Origin: Antrodiella citrinella
Lineage: Eukaryota; Basidiomycota; Agaricomycetes; Polyporales; Steccherinaceae
Reading direction: 5' to 3'
Assembly: GCA_004802725.1 (NCBI GenBank)
Contig: SGPM01000265.1
Coordinates: 1 to 39,106, forward strand
DNA: 39,106 bases
This document shows, piece by piece, positions 1-9,647 of the stretch (the first letter of the stretch is position 1; every line of letters starts with the position of its first letter). The notes beneath the pieces are model-generated. The model was not told where the DNA came from. It was given only the letters and a program-made list of their open reading frames with translations, and ran no database searches. The translations under genes were made by a program, and so were the position numbers.

Positions 1-534
1 CTGCGTGGTGCTGCGGTGAAGGCGTGGCGAGACGGGGGACAATGAAACTGGGGAAGATGGGAACGGTGACGGTTCAGCGGGAATGAAAGGAGTTGGCTCA
101 GATGGGACGGGATCAGCAGGGTATTGATCGAGAGGAGTAGCGTCCGCATCGAGAGGGCCGGAGAGTACGGGATCAGAAGGGGTGTCGTTGGCTGGTTCGG
201 GGGTGACGGCGCTCCAGGCAGCTGCCCAGGCGGCGTCGTTCGCGGTGACGGGTTGATTCCAGCGAGGGGTGGGATCACCCCATGAGTCGTGGCTGCTGGT
301 CTGTTCCCAAGGGTCTGTGTCATCATTGTTTGTTTCCCAGGTTGTAACAACCTCCTGGGTGACGCCAACGACGACGGGGGTGCGGCGAGGAGTCGAATCG
401 GTGGTGCGGGTGTTTTCGGAAACAAACCAGAGAGTGAGGAACAATGTGAGTCCTAGCAGGACTAGGAGGGTGGTAGAGACGAGAAAGATGAGGACGGCAA
501 GGAGGAGGATGGAAGGCATGATGATGATGGACAT
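1..534 (-). CDS. third ORF of the retroelement: N-terminal membrane segment, acidic Pro-rich tail (partial)
   Basis: An uninterrupted frame of 178 codons starts at an ATG 41 nt past the pol stop and runs off the window. Residues 1-40 are strongly hydrophobic (a long run of Ile, Leu, Val, Phe), predicting one transmembrane helix or signal anchor. The rest is low-complexity, rich in Pro, Asp, Ser, Thr and Trp, with a basic patch (RRTP) just after the hydrophobic segment. The same frame stays open upstream, overlapping the pol end back to a stop at 637-639, without another ATG. The position matches where env-like ORFs lie in some Ty3/gypsy elements. I do not recognise a fusion protein or any known fold. 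It could instead be an accessory ORF or captured host sequence. Confidence 0.55.
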   Translation of the reverse strand, partial: MSIIIMPSILLLAVLIFLVSTTLLVLLGLTLFLTLWFVSENTRTTDSTPRRTPVVVGVTQEVVTTWETNNDDTDPWEQTSSHDSWGDPTPRWNQPVTANDAAWAAAWSAVTPEPANDTPSDPVLSGPLDADATPLDQYPADPVPSEPTPFIPAEPSPFPSSPVSLSPVSPRLHRSTTQ

Positions 535-574
535 TGAGGATGGTGATGCTAGTAAGAGGGAGAGAAGGGGAAAA

Positions 575-3500
575 TCAACGACGACGTCTTGCTGGAATTG
601 TCTGGTCTTGAATCTTGTTCTTCTGTTGATAAGCGGTCACGATGGTTGCTGCGTTCGGAAGGAGGTGCTGGATGGGTTCCCACGTGTCTTCGGATGACGA
701 ATATCCCTTCCATTTGACGAGGTACTGATACTTGCCTCTGCGAAGGCGATGTCCCTTGATGGATTCAACTTCGTATTCGCTGTCTCCATCTACTTCTTCA
801 GGTGGCGGATTCGCAAAGGTCGGACCGTGCGCTTCCGTTTCCTTGTAGGGTGTGAGAAGGGATGCGTGGAAGACGTCATGGATGCGCCATTGCGGTGGGA
901 GTTTGAGACGGTACGTAAGCGGTCCNAGTACTTCAGTGATGGCAAATGGTCCTTCCCGTTTGGGCGTGAGTTTCTTGTTGGTCGGCGAACGGATGTTGGT
1001 GCCTTCCAGCCATACTTTCTGTCGAAGCGTGAAGGGTTTGAAGGAGCTGGTGATACGCTCCGACATCCGTTGACGTGCCAGTTCATGCGCTGCCTTGGCT
1101 TCTTCTCGTGCAAGCTGCAACTCTTTCAGCCGTTCTTCTACCGATGGGTGTTCAGCCGTTTGCGTTACTGCCGGGATAGCACGGGGGTTGTATCCCATCA
1201 TGAGGAAGAAGGGGGATTCGTTGCGTCCTTGCGGGATGCGCTGGTTGTGAGAGAATTCAATATCCGGGAGGAAGTTGACCCAATCGTCGGGATGCGCGGC
1301 ACAGAAGATGCGGAGGAACGCTTCTACTTCTTGGTTGATACGTTCCGTCTGGCCATCTGTCTGTGGATGATACGCGGTGGACAGTTTGGACTTGACACCG
1401 AGGAGTTTGACCAGTTCTTGCATTACTCGTGATGCGAATTGGGGTCCTCTGTCAGAGATCATGGAGTCGGGCAGTCCAAAGCGTCGGTAGGGTCCCGTGT
1501 GGTAGAGTTGCGCCGTTCCGAGGGCGTCAATCTCCTTGGTACAGGGTAGAATTACCATCCCCTTCGTAGCGTTGTGATCTACCACGATCCAACAGGATGT
1601 CATGCCCTGCGACTCGGGGAGGTCGGTGATGAAATCCATGGTCACTGCCTTGAAAGGCAGCGTGGTGGTGGCGGCAATGGGCTGTAAGCCCGGGGTGGTG
1701 GGATGGGTATTGATCTTGTTCTGCTGGCAAAGGGCGCAGCCATCGACGTACTGGCGAACAAAGGTAGCCATACCAGGCCAATAGTAATCTCGGCGCAACA
1801 GAACTANGGTGCCGTAGTGGCCNGGGTGGCCGGCGGGTCGAGTGTCATGATANTGGTGNANNATGTCACGACGGAGNTCTTGATCAGGNGGNACATAGCA
1901 GCGGTTGCGATGGAANACGAGACCGTCGCGGACAGCCCAGTCAGAAAGGGCCGTGCGNAGNGGTGGGGGCGTGCCNTCACGNAGTGCGGTNAAGGCNGCG
2001 CGNACNACNGGATCNACNTCATTGCAGGCAGCGANACGGTCGTGCAANGTNATGTCGATGGAACGNTGGAACAAATGGTNNGGCAGGAGGGTCATGGCAT
2101 CGTTGTCAACGATTTCCGTGTTGAGGTGAATGAGCCGGGAGAGGGTGTCGGACTGGATCATGTCCTTGCCCGGGACGTGCTGCAACTGCAGATCGAACAT
2201 GGACAGGAGAGAACTCCAACGGGCTTGTCGNNGATTGAGGCGTTGGGCGGAGCGGAAGTACGTGAGGTTCTTGTGATCCGAAAGGATCTGGACGGGGTGC
2301 GGAGCNCCCTCCAGATAGTNACGCCANGCTTCAAGGGCGCGGACNATACCGAGGAGTTCGCGGTCNTAGATGTCGTAGTTGCGCTGGGCATCGTTGAACG
2401 ACTGGGAAAGGTAGCCACAGGGATGCCAGTCGCCATTGATGTCTTGCTGTCGCATGACCGCACCGGTGGCAAACTTGGAGGCATCGGTCTCGATCTGGAA
2501 TGGTTTGGACTTGTCGGGCATCAGCAGCACAGGGGAAGCAGTGAACAGGCGTTTCAGGGTGTCGAACGCGGTCTGGCATTCGTCAGACCATTTCCATGGG
2601 ATGTCTTTGCGCGTGAGGTCGTTGAGAGGGCGAGCGATGGTGGAGAAGTTGGGGATAAACCNGCGGTAGAAATTGCCAAAGCCAAGGAAGGAGCGGACTG
2701 CCTTGACCGATGCAGGTGCAGGCCAGTCGCGGATACCTTGGAGTTTCGTGGGATCCATGGCGAGGCGATCAGGGGAAATGATGAGCCCGAGGAATTCCAC
2801 TTCGCTGGCCTCAAAGACGCATTTCTCAGGTTTGAGATAGAGATCATGCTCCTTGAGCCGTTCGAGGATGCGTTGGGTACGAGCACGGTGTTCGGTGAGA
2901 TCGGCGGAAAATATGAGCATGTCGTCCATGTAAATGACCAGCCATCCTTCGTCCATCATGTCAGAGAAGACGTCGTCCATGAATGCTTGGAAGGTGGCAG
3001 GGGAATTGCATAACCCAAAGAACATGACCAATGGTTCGAAAAGGCCCTTGCTACATTTGAATGCGGCTTTCCACTGGTCTCCCTCCTTGATGCGGATATT
3101 GTTGTAGCCAGAGCGGAGATCCAGTTTGGAAAAGTGCTTCGCTCCTTTGAGCTTATCGACGAGCTCAGGGATCAACGGTAGGGGGTACGCATTCTTGACG
3201 GTGCCTTCGTTCAAGTGACGGTAGTCCTGACAGGGGCGGAGATTGCCATCCTTCTTTCCGACAAAGAAAAACGGGGACGCCATCGCGGATTTGGAACGAC
3301 GAATGTACCCTTTGCGAAGGTGTTCCTCAATAAACTCGTTCTGAATGAGTTCTTCTTTCGGAGTGAGGGGGTACACCTTGCATTGGCGAGGGACAAAATC
3401 GGGTTTGAATTCGATGGCGTGGTCNTATGGTCGGGATGGGGGAAATCGCTCNGCCGCCTTNTTCTCAAAGACAGACTTGAAGTCATGGTACTGCTCNGGG

Positions 3501-4459
3501 ACGAGTTCGTCAATGGTCTTGGGGGTNTCCAGTTTGGCCTTCTCNTGGGCCATGGCCATTGCGGGATTGACCTTGGCTCGGATCCACGTGTTCTGATTGA
3601 CNGAAAATTTGGCNGAAGAACGCCAGAANTGNACNCGNCCAATGGNGGGNCCAGGNANTGCNGAGGGTTCNGTAGGAANNTCNCGGTATGCNGGGGTNTC
3701 CGGAGGTGCNAGGATCTGGTCNGTGAGTTCGCCTTTGATGTANCCGATGACAAGGTCGTCGTCGGGTTCAACATCAACAGGGATGGGGTCAGGGAGATTG
3801 ACTGGTGGATCTGCAGCAGGGAGATTGACTGGTGGATCTGCGGCAGGGAGATGGACTGGGGGATCGGAGGCAAGGGGAGCAGTGGGAAGGGGTTCTATTG
3901 CGCGCAGCAAGGCGTTGTCTGGAGTTGGGTTCAGCACAGACAAGGTGGGCTCGTCAGGGATATCCTCGATGCGATTGAGGACTGTGCGAGTGTGGCGTAC
4001 AGTACGAAGGGTGCGAAGGAGGGAGGGTTCTGGGAGGATATCATCGGGGTCAAATTCAAAGTGGCCGGTACGGAAATTGACTCGGGGGTTGACTCGTTTC
4101 AACCAGGGGAAGCCAAGGATAATGGCTTCACCACCGAGGTTGGACGCGTAGAAGCGGGTGGGAATCGAGGTGCCGTTGATATTGAGATCAAGCCAGGTGT
4201 AATGGGTGATCAGCCCATCCTTGTTCGGGGTATGGTCGACGTTGAAAACGGGGATGGCGCAGAGAAGCGGTTTCAACTCAAGATGGTGTTTGCGCACAAA
4301 CGAGTTGTCGATGAATGCATCTCCTGCGCCCGTGTCGATGAGAGCAGAGGTGGCGATGGTTTGTTGTCCGAGTATAGTGACATCACAATGGATTGATCGT
4401 CTAGAACAATCAGCTAATACAGAAACTCGAGACAACGTGTAACAAGACGGATCCAACAT
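575..4459 (-). CDS. pol: Pol polyprotein (protease, reverse transcriptase, RNase H, integrase, chromodomain)
   Basis: The 1294-codon frame encodes the enzymes for reverse transcription and integration. Domains in order: aspartic protease with DTGA at residues 42-45; reverse transcriptase with YMDD encoded near 2921-2932; RNase H (TDASK); integrase with the HHCC zinc region and the core motifs TMDFITDLP and SDRGPQFAS; a GPY/F-type module (REGPF); and a chromodomain ([14 protein letters not shown]) that in chromoviruses targets insertion to chromatin. A Pro-rich linker lies between protease and RT. Pol lies in the -1 frame relative to gag and is open upstream of its first ATG to 4489, so translation is probably by -1 frameshifting rather than from ATG 4459. 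Many X residues come from N bases; no stop interrupts the frame. Confidence 0.95.
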   Translation of the reverse strand: MLDPSCYTLSRVSVLADCSRRSIHCDVTILGQQTIATSALIDTGAGDAFIDNSFVRKHHLELKPLLCAIPVFNVDHTPNKDGLITHYTWLDLNINGTSIPTRFYASNLGGEAIILGFPWLKRVNPRVNFRTGHFEFDPDDILPEPSLLRTLRTVRHTRTVLNRIEDIPDEPTLSVLNPTPDNALLRAIEPLPTAPLASDPPVHLPAADPPVNLPAADPPVNLPDPIPVDVEPDDDLVIXYIKGELXDQIXAPPXTXAYXXXPXEPXAXPXPXIXXXXFWRSXAKFXVNQNTWIRAKVNPAMAMAXEKAKLXTPKTIDELVXEQYHDFKSVFEXKAXERFPPSRPXDHAIEFKPDFVPRQCKVYPLTPKEELIQNEFIEEHLRKGYIRRSKSAMASPFFFVGKKDGNLRPCQDYRHLNEGTVKNAYPLPLIPELVDKLKGAKHFSKLDLRSGYNNIRIKEGDQWKAAFKCSKGLFEPLVMFFGLCNSPATFQAFMDDVFSDMMDEGWLVIYMDDMLIFSADLTEHRARTQRILERLKEHDLYLKPEKCVFEASEVEFLGLIISPDRLAMDPTKLQGIRDWPAPASVKAVRSFLGFGNFYRXFIPNFSTIARPLNDLTRKDIPWKWSDECQTAFDTLKRLFTASPVLLMPDKSKPFQIETDASKFATGAVMRQQDINGDWHPCGYLSQSFNDAQRNYDIXDRELLGXVRALEXWRXYLEXAPHPVQILSDHKNLTYFRSAQRLNXRQARWSSLLSMFDLQLQHVPGKDMIQSDTLSRLIHLNTEIVDNDAMTLLXXHLFXRSIDXXLHDRXAACNXXDXXXRXAXTAXRXGTPPXXRTALSDWAVRDGLXFHRNRCYXXPDQXLRRDXXHXYHDTRPAGHXGHYGTXVLLRRDYYWPGMATFVRQYVDGCALCQQNKINTHPTTPGLQPIAATTTLPFKAVTMDFITDLPESQGMTSCWIVVDHNATKGMVILPCTKEIDALGTAQLYHTGPYRRFGLPDSMISDRGPQFASRVMQELVKLLGVKSKLSTAYHPQTDGQTERINQEVEAFLRIFCAAHPDDWVNFLPDIEFSHNQRIPQGRNESPFFLMMGYNPRAIPAVTQTAEHPSVEERLKELQLAREEAKAAHELARQRMSERITSSFKPFTLRQKVWLEGTNIRSPTNKKLTPKREGPFAITEVXGPLTYRLKLPPQWRIHDVFHASLLTPYKETEAHGPTFANPPPEEVDGDSEYEVESIKGHRLRRGKYQYLVKWKGYSSSEDTWEPIQHLLPNAATIVTAYQQKNKIQDQTIPARRRR
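3792..3868 (-). repeat. three tandem 27-bp units in the protease-RT linker
   Basis: Two near-identical 27-bp units and a third diverged unit encode repeats of the nonapeptide LPAADPPVN. The length is in frame, so it stretches the disordered linker between protease and RT without breaking pol. Confidence 0.8.
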
Positions 4460-4486
4460 CGCAGTGGACCGTCGCTCTAAAAACCC
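4446..4486 (-). promoter_or_regulatory. programmed -1 ribosomal frameshift signal at the gag/pol junction
   Basis: On the minus strand the heptamer G GGT TTT (4486-4480) lies in the gag frame directly before the gag TAG (4479-4477). A 6-nt spacer (4479-4474) leads to a stem-loop. Its arms are GACGGTCC (4473-4466) and GGATCCGTC (4454-4446), giving 8 base pairs with one bulged T and an 11-nt loop. Slipping back one base moves ribosomes into the pol frame. The heptamer follows the X XXY YYZ rule, and the pol frame is open only from 4489, so the overlap is just large enough for this signal. Confidence 0.85.
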
Positions 4487-5982
4487 TCGTCAACCATTCT
4501 CTTGGTCAAGGTCTCTCTCTCACCGGTAGGGAGTTTGGACATCATGGCCACGATGCGTCCGACGGATATGTCTTCTTCGGCAGGGGATTCGGTCACTACT
4601 TCCATCTGGCGGACAGTGCGGGATGGAGTGCGTCCACTGCCAGGGCATTCGCGGGACATGTGGCCAGCCTTACGGCAGCGGAAACACTTTCCCTCACGCC
4701 GAAGCTTGTCCCGCTCAGCGGGAGTCAACTTCTGGATGGTCACGTCAGCGTCGGTGGTGGCAACCTGACGGATATTGCGGCGGAAGTTGTTCTTGGGGCG
4801 ATTGGAATGGAAAGTGTTCTTGTAATGGTAGAGAGCGTCCAGGCGAGAGGCGACCCCATAGTAATCGTCGAGGGTCTTCATCTCGGCGGTGTTGCCCAGT
4901 ACTCGACTCTGGAGCCCATCGTTGAGGCCATCAAGGAACTTGTCGATGAGGAAGGCGGTGTCCTTGAAGTCGGTGAGTCCGACAATGGTACGGAACTTGG
5001 CGATGTATTCGTCCACAGATCCGGACCCTTGCTTCAGATCTTTGAGCTTGGTCACGGCATCGGCGGAGGAATTAATGGGGAGGAAGGAAGTGTTGACTCT
5101 CGTGATGAAGTTGTTCCAAGTACCGTACGAGGCAGGGGTAGACTCCTGTCCTTCCTTGATGATACCTGCTGCCCACGAGGCAGCAATGCCTTCGTTCATG
5201 AAGGAGAGGGCGAACCCAATCTTCTTCAAGTCGGTGTCATAGATGTCGCCATTGAGAGAGAAGTAATTCTTGCACGCCTGGATGAAGGCTGCAGTGGTAG
5301 CACGGTCTCCCGTGAACGCCTTGGGTTGACCGATCTTTAGTTCGGTAGGCCTGGTAGTCATGGTCAGAAGCGGTTGGGGTTGGAGTAGAGGTGCTGGCGG
5401 TGCAACGGGGGCGGTGGTTGCTGGTTGACGGTGGGACGTAGGGGTAGTGGACTGAGTGTGTATACGTAGGTGGGAGCTTGGGGATGGAGAAGAATGACGA
5501 CTGGATAGGAGTGATCCTCGTCGAGGACTAGGTACCCGTACTGGACTTCGTCCTGCTGGGAGAGTACTCGGTCCTGCTTGAGGCGATGCAAGCGGTGAAA
5601 GGAAAGCGCTAGTCGCTGAGGGATCAGGGAGAGGGTCTTCTTCGATGCTTGCAACAGGGCTTTCCAATTGCGCTGCTGCTTCGGCTTCTGAGTCGGCGTT
5701 GGTCTCGGAATCAGGGTTAGATTCGTCGTCAGAGGAGGAGGCGTCGGGGTCACGGAAGTAACTATCAGGGATGCGTTGGACGCGTTCTCTGACCTGGGGA
5801 AGGTCGGGGTTGGTGACGTCTGCGATAAAGTACCAACCAGGTCTGCTCTGGTTAGTGCGCCACTCGTAGGCGACTCGTGTATCTGCAGAGGTGTAGACGG
5901 CAAAGTGTCCGGTGAGGGGACCGGTCTGGAGACGGTGCGAGGTTCTAGGTGGATGGTCTGGGGAGTGCTCTGTGGGAGCCAC
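4477..5982 (-). CDS. gag: Gag structural protein with CCHC zinc knuckle
   Basis: A 501-aa protein. Residues 1-200 are low-complexity, acidic then Ser/Pro-rich. The middle (about 210-390) is the retrotransposon gag/capsid region, with the typical signature of a helical domain around QACKNYFSLNG and a segment near DEYIAKFRTIVG. A single zinc knuckle CFRCRKAGHMSREC follows near residue 435. It packages the element RNA into virus-like particles. The start at 5982 is the first in-frame ATG after the primer-binding site, about 190 nt into the predicted transcript. The TAG stop sits inside the frameshift signal. Confidence 0.93.
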   Translation of the reverse strand: MAPTEHSPDHPPRTSHRLQTGPLTGHFAVYTSADTRVAYEWRTNQSRPGWYFIADVTNPDLPQVRERVQRIPDSYFRDPDASSSDDESNPDSETNADSEAEAAAQLESPVASIEEDPLPDPSATSAFLSPLASPQAGPSTLPAGRSPVRVPSPRRGSLLSSRHSSPSPSSHLRIHTQSTTPTSHRQPATTAPVAPPAPLLQPQPLLTMTTRPTELKIGQPKAFTGDRATTAAFIQACKNYFSLNGDIYDTDLKKIGFALSFMNEGIAASWAAGIIKEGQESTPASYGTWNNFITRVNTSFLPINSSADAVTKLKDLKQGSGSVDEYIAKFRTIVGLTDFKDTAFLIDKFLDGLNDGLQSRVLGNTAEMKTLDDYYGVASRLDALYHYKNTFHSNRPKNNFRRNIRQVATTDADVTIQKLTPAERDKLRREGKCFRCRKAGHMSRECPGSGRTPSRTVRQMEVVTESPAEEDISVGRIVAMMSKLPTGERETLTKRMVDEGF

Positions 5983-6031
5983 GGTGTGGGTGGGGGTGCG
6001 CTTGGACTACGAGGAGTCAGCGCAGTAGTAG

Positions 6032-6042
6032 CAACTTGACCT
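6032..6042 (-). other. primer-binding site, self-priming (Tf1/sushi) type
   Basis: Two bases after the LTR end the minus strand reads AGGTCAAGTTG. This is the exact complement of CAACTTGACCT, the predicted first 11 nt of the element's own transcript (6175-6165). I see no match to a usual tRNA 3' end (TGG...) here. In Tf1 of fission yeast the first 11 nt of the mRNA fold back on the primer-binding site and prime reverse transcription; the same arrangement is inferred here. Confidence 0.75.
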
Positions 6043-6044
6043 AA

Positions 6045-6498
6045 TGTTACGTGAGGCGTAACTTCGGCACGAGTTCTGACTAGGACGAGGTTCAAGTGAG
6101 ACGATGAGAACGATGTGCAGACGAGGACGATGTTCAGAGTGGAAGATAACCTCTATTAACAAGGAGGTCAAGTTGGGGAACAACTTGACCGACGCGTACA
6201 GGTATTTATACAAGTATGAGAACTGCGGAATCTGAAGGAGGATCGTTCGAGTACTAAAGGACTGCGGAGGTAAAAGGAGGATCGTTCGAAGGGGAACCGT
6301 TGGAACGGTGAGCGCCAACGAAGGTGGTTCATCCGCAGTAAGGGAATAGGAAAGGGGGTGAGTCGTACTAGGTATACGTATGGGAGTCCATATGCGGGTA
6401 AGGGTACGACGAAGGAAGTGGATGAGAGAATAAGGGGATAACGAGGAGTAAAGGGAAAAGAAAGGGAAAAAGAATAGAGCGCACGCGTGTTTGTAACA
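6045..6498 (-). repeat. 5' LTR (454 bp)
   Basis: The boundaries are set by inverted termini. On the minus strand the LTR begins TGTTACA and ends GTAACA, next to the primer-binding site. It contains a TATA box, a predicted start site and a 10-bp perfect inverted repeat. An end at 6500 instead of 6498 is possible, because the terminal bases read TGTAACACA. Confidence 0.85.
6165..6210 (-). promoter_or_regulatory. LTR core promoter: TATA box and predicted transcription start
   Basis: TATAAATA lies at 6210-6203 on the minus strand. The sequence complementary to the primer-binding site starts at 6175, 28-35 nt downstream, which is the normal distance for a TATA-directed start. A perfect inverted repeat GGTCAAGTTG / CAACTTGACC with a 5-nt loop spans 6190-6166. 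Confidence 0.7.
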
Positions 6499-6620
6499 CA
6501 TATTACCATATATGTTGCATAGAGACTTCGTACTGGCGTTGAGTACGCTGAGTCATAGCTGTGCCATAAGGGCTCAGCTCTACATGATCCGGACTATGCC
6601 CGCAGTACGGGCTGTGCCGT

Positions 6621-7481
6621 TCAACAAATCAACCCCAACTGCTTTACACCGTCCGCCCACCTAATACTACTGGACAGAGACCTGGGATACTTCGCGAATC
6701 CAGCCTTGTCAGCCCAGCTGAAATCGATCAAGAAAGCTTCACCATGACTAGACAGCATAACGTTGGGGGGTCGGAGGTCACCGAACACGTACCCCGCACC
6801 ATGCAGCACCTTTAGTGCATGTGCGATCCGAGACCAGAGACTCGAAGGCCATTTCGACCGGTCCTGCTCGAAAGCTGTAGTCCCCTCGATGTACTCCATC
6901 ACCACCATCCGCAAGGGGCCAAGGTACATGCCGCCCCTCAGATGGTCTGCGTCGTCTGCGGCTGTTTTGCCATCGAGCAAGCCGAAATAGTACAGCTCGG
7001 GAGCCAGATATTCAGAGGCTATAAGCCGGTGTGCAGCGGCCCCGTATCGGTTGACGAACTTCACCACCAGCTTCTTCGGAGGCGACCCCGGCTGAATAGT
7101 CTCGGCGAGGAACACCATCGACTGCGGTACATCCTCGAGAGCACGTATGTACCGAAACTCGACAAGACCGCCCTCCGTTGTGATATAACTGGTTTGATAA
7201 GGGAAGTAACGGGAATGGAGAACTGCATAGCGTGCGCTTGGCCAGAGATTTCGATAGTAGTCCTCGAGGAGGTCCGTAGAACGGCGAAGGGCAGTAAACA
7301 CACGAGCTAATTGGTAAAAGTGGTTTTCCTTGAACGTCGACGGCGCTCCGAAGTGGATCAAGTCAGTCAGATGTTGCACAATGAATCGGTCCGTGAACAC
7401 GACACCGAGAACCGTAAAAACGCCACTGCCTCCGGCGACGATGAACATCGGACAACAACACTTGTCGCGGACAGGTCGCAT
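6621..7481 (-). CDS. fungal kinase-like protein, degenerate catalytic loop (5' exons incomplete)
   Basis: This is the main body of a protein-kinase-like fold common in Agaricomycetes. The N-terminal part (VRDKCCCPMFIV ... FTDRFIVQHLTD) is the family's conserved lead-in. The kinase part has a probable ATP-binding Lys (KKLVVKF), a hinge (VVMEYIEG), the catalytic loop FGDLRPPNV where HRDLKxxN is expected, and DFSW where DFG is expected. The catalytic Asp and Asn are kept, but the HRD His is lost. The ORF's ATG is probably internal: GTGAGT (7546-7541) and CAG (7484-7482) fit an intron of 65 nt, and the open codons before it (LEFWVQHD) fit the family. Earlier exons, between about 7547 and 7840, were not resolved. 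The C-terminus ends soon after WADGVKQLG, where relatives usually continue, so it may be cut or have one more exon. It may act on proteins or small molecules, or be inactive. Confidence 0.7.
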   Translation of the reverse strand: MRPVRDKCCCPMFIVAGGSGVFTVLGVVFTDRFIVQHLTDLIHFGAPSTFKENHFYQLARVFTALRRSTDLLEDYYRNLWPSARYAVLHSRYFPYQTSYITTEGGLVEFRYIRALEDVPQSMVFLAETIQPGSPPKKLVVKFVNRYGAAAHRLIASEYLAPELYYFGLLDGKTAADDADHLRGGMYLGPLRMVVMEYIEGTTAFEQDRSKWPSSLWSRIAHALKVLHGAGYVFGDLRPPNVMLSSHGEAFLIDFSWADKAGFAKYPRSLSSSIRWADGVKQLGLIC

Positions 7482-7546
7482 CTGGTACAGGAAATCGAGT
7501 CAGCACAGACCGACAGACGACAGAGGTGAAGTATCTCGACACTCAC

Positions 7547-8037
7547 ATCATGTTGTACCCAGAACTCTAAAGCCGAATACTGCGCTACTCCGAGTCAATC
7601 CGATCATGTCACGTTCGCGTTCCTCATCCACACGTGAAATGTGACATCTCGTGTTCTGCTCTCTCTTGTGAGTTTCAATGGGTTCGCGAGTCTGGAGGTT
7701 GTCACTGCGGCCTCGAGAAAACGCATGCAAGCGGTGAGTCTCATTGTAGGAGAAGTTGGCGGAATGGCAGGCTCGAGCTCACTGAGGGAAGGTACGCAAG
7801 GCGCAGCACCAGGTCGCCGGATCGTGACTGAGTCCAAGATCTAGAACAGAAGAGAATGCACAGATAGCGTGCGACGGTTCTCTATACATACCGTTTGCTG
7901 CGTGCCGCGATCACTCACGGTGAATAGTGATTAATTATGCATTATGTCCCTAGTTCCTTCCTATGCAAAACAAAAACTGATGATATACTAGTACTCAAGC
8001 CGAACATACTTACTGGCTTGCCATATAATCAAACGGA
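7547..8037. other. probable 5' exon region of the kinase-like gene, then intergenic
   Basis: The first 100-300 bases probably hold short 5' exons of the kinase-like gene on the minus strand. Several frames are briefly open and I could not choose exons with confidence. Beyond about 7850 I see no gene; the sequence is the 3' flank of the aryl-alcohol dehydrogenase. Confidence 0.4.
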
Positions 8038-9542
8038 TCACCGGACTGGCCGAATCGCTTGATGCTGAGGCCACTTGTCAAAATGACCGGCGGCTTTGAA
8101 GAGACCGTTGTAATCGCCATCTGGATTGCCCTGAGATTCGAGAGATTCGATACTTGTGGTCACGACGCCTCGAGAACGAATGGACGTACGAAGATGTTAT
8201 AAGGAAACCCGCGATCGAACGGTTGGATGCTCTCAATGTACGCGATATGTTCAGGTGTCAAGCTGATATCGAGTGCTTCGATGTTGCTCATCAGATGTTC
8301 AACCTTGCGACCACCAATAATTGGGAACACGTAGGGAGCCTTTTGCATGACATAGGCAATAGCGACTATCGAGGTATAGTATGAGCGAGTTGATGAACCT
8401 CATAAACGAGGTCTGGCTTACCAGCAGTGATGCTCTTCGCACCAACATCCTTCGCCACACCTTCGAGCGCTTTGCAGATCTTCCTCTCGTCTTCAGTGCG
8501 TTCCCAGGCTGGATTGAACAATGTACGACCTAGGGATCACGATGAGAATACTCTCGAGGGTGACATGATATGTTGTCAGTGACTGACCGCCTTCTCCCGT
8601 CAGTCGTCGTTGCTCTTCCTCCTCGTCAGAGCGGATTTTCCCGGCTCCCAATACGTTCCAGGGAGCAAGCGCCATCCCCTGCTGGCGAACCATGGGCAGG
8701 ATCTCGCGTTCAAAGTCTCGCATCATGACACTCCATGCGCCTTGGTATATGACGAACGGCGTTTTCCCCGTAAGTTTGGCGTAGGTATTGGCAGCGGACA
8801 CCACCCATGCTGGGGTATCTGAGATTCCCTACAGTACGGACGTCAGACCAAAATATGATAAGATGTCTCGAGAGATCACCTACCAAATACAGAACTTTCT
8901 GCTGAGCCACAAGATTGTGCAAACCGTTCATCACTTCCTCGATGCCGGTTGAGTAATCCCACCAGTGAACGTAGAGCAAGTCGATGTAAGTGGTGCGAAG
9001 TTTCTTCAGGGACGCCTCGACAGATATATGCATCGATTTCAGGTTGTTGCCGTTGTACATGGTTCGTGGACCGAACTCTGGGCCCTCGCCGACACCCTTG
9101 AAAACGCTGGTGTACTGTGGCGATATGAGAAGAGGGGTCGAAGATGACGCATTGTACTGCTGCTTACCTTTGTCGCGACGAATACCTGATTCCGGTTGCC
9201 ACGTTGCTCCATCCATTCACCGATGAATTGCTCAGAGGTTTCGTCTTGGCTGTTGAACAAACACACGTCCTTTAACTCCTGTACATAAGTGAATTGAGAA
9301 TGAGTTACGTACTAGTTGTTTGCGGTATCAATGAAGTTCCCGCCAGCGTCGTAGTACGCATCGAGCAACTTGAAGCTCTGGTCCTTGTCCATAGAGCCGA
9401 ACCCGAACTCTGCCCACTTGTCGCCGATGCTCATGGCACCGAGCGCGATTGGGGAAAGGTGGACTCCAGCGAGCGGCGCAAGCTGACGATAGCGCCCAAG
9501 CTTGGTCTTCGGAGGGGGAGGTTGCTGGAAGTGATCAGACAT
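8038..9542 (-). CDS. aryl-alcohol dehydrogenase, aldo/keto reductase family
   Basis: NADP-dependent aldo/keto reductase of the fungal aryl-alcohol dehydrogenase type, which interconverts aryl aldehydes and alcohols and is linked to lignin decay in white-rot fungi. Exons: 9542-9313, 9249-9168, 9114-8884, 8828-8588, 8529-8422, 8365-8190 and 8130-8038. Introns are 53-63 nt with GT...AG, and the joined frame is 386 aa, as expected for the family. The AKR tetrad is visible: Asp in FIDTANNYQ, Tyr in the same motif, Lys in VFVATKY, and His in YVHWWD. The C-terminal cofactor-binding region ([11 protein letters not shown]) is intact. A cytosolic location is expected, as there is no signal peptide. The start ATG lies about 100 bp below a TATA box. 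The enzyme may equally serve general aldehyde detoxification. Confidence 0.93.
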
Positions 9543-9639
9543 GAATATGACAACCTGTGAAATGAGGAGATGTTGAGTGAGAGGGGAGAGAAGTCACCGC
9601 TTGAGTGTAGATGACAACTTGAAGTAGGCAATACCAGCA

Positions 9640-9647
9640 TTTATATA
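9640..9647 (-). promoter_or_regulatory. TATA box of the aryl-alcohol dehydrogenase gene
   Basis: TATATAAA on the minus strand, about 98-105 bp upstream of the start codon at 9542. Confidence 0.55.

Larger units (their letters stand above)
1..6498 (-). mobile_element. Ty3/gypsy chromovirus LTR retrotransposon, 3' end outside window
   Basis: Read on the minus strand the order is LTR (6498-6045), primer-binding site, gag, pol with protease-RT-RNase H-integrase-chromodomain, then a third ORF that leaves the window at base 1. Integrase after RT and RNase H defines Ty3/gypsy (Metaviridae); the C-terminal chromodomain makes it a chromovirus. The second LTR is not in 1-575, so the element is longer than 6.5 kb or truncated. 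Apart from unresolved bases (N) there is no frameshift or premature stop in gag or pol, so the copy looks recent. The five bases after the LTR (6499-6503, CATAT) would be the target-site duplication, which cannot be confirmed without the other end. Confidence 0.95.

Noticed and set aside
1..575. Second LTR of the retroelement next to pol
   Set aside because: The LTR sequence of 6045-6498, including its TGTTAC terminus, does not recur here; the region is an open coding frame instead.
1703..4396. Long plus-strand frames (436 and 393 codons)
   Set aside because: They are antisense shadows of pol, whose domains on the minus strand are beyond doubt.
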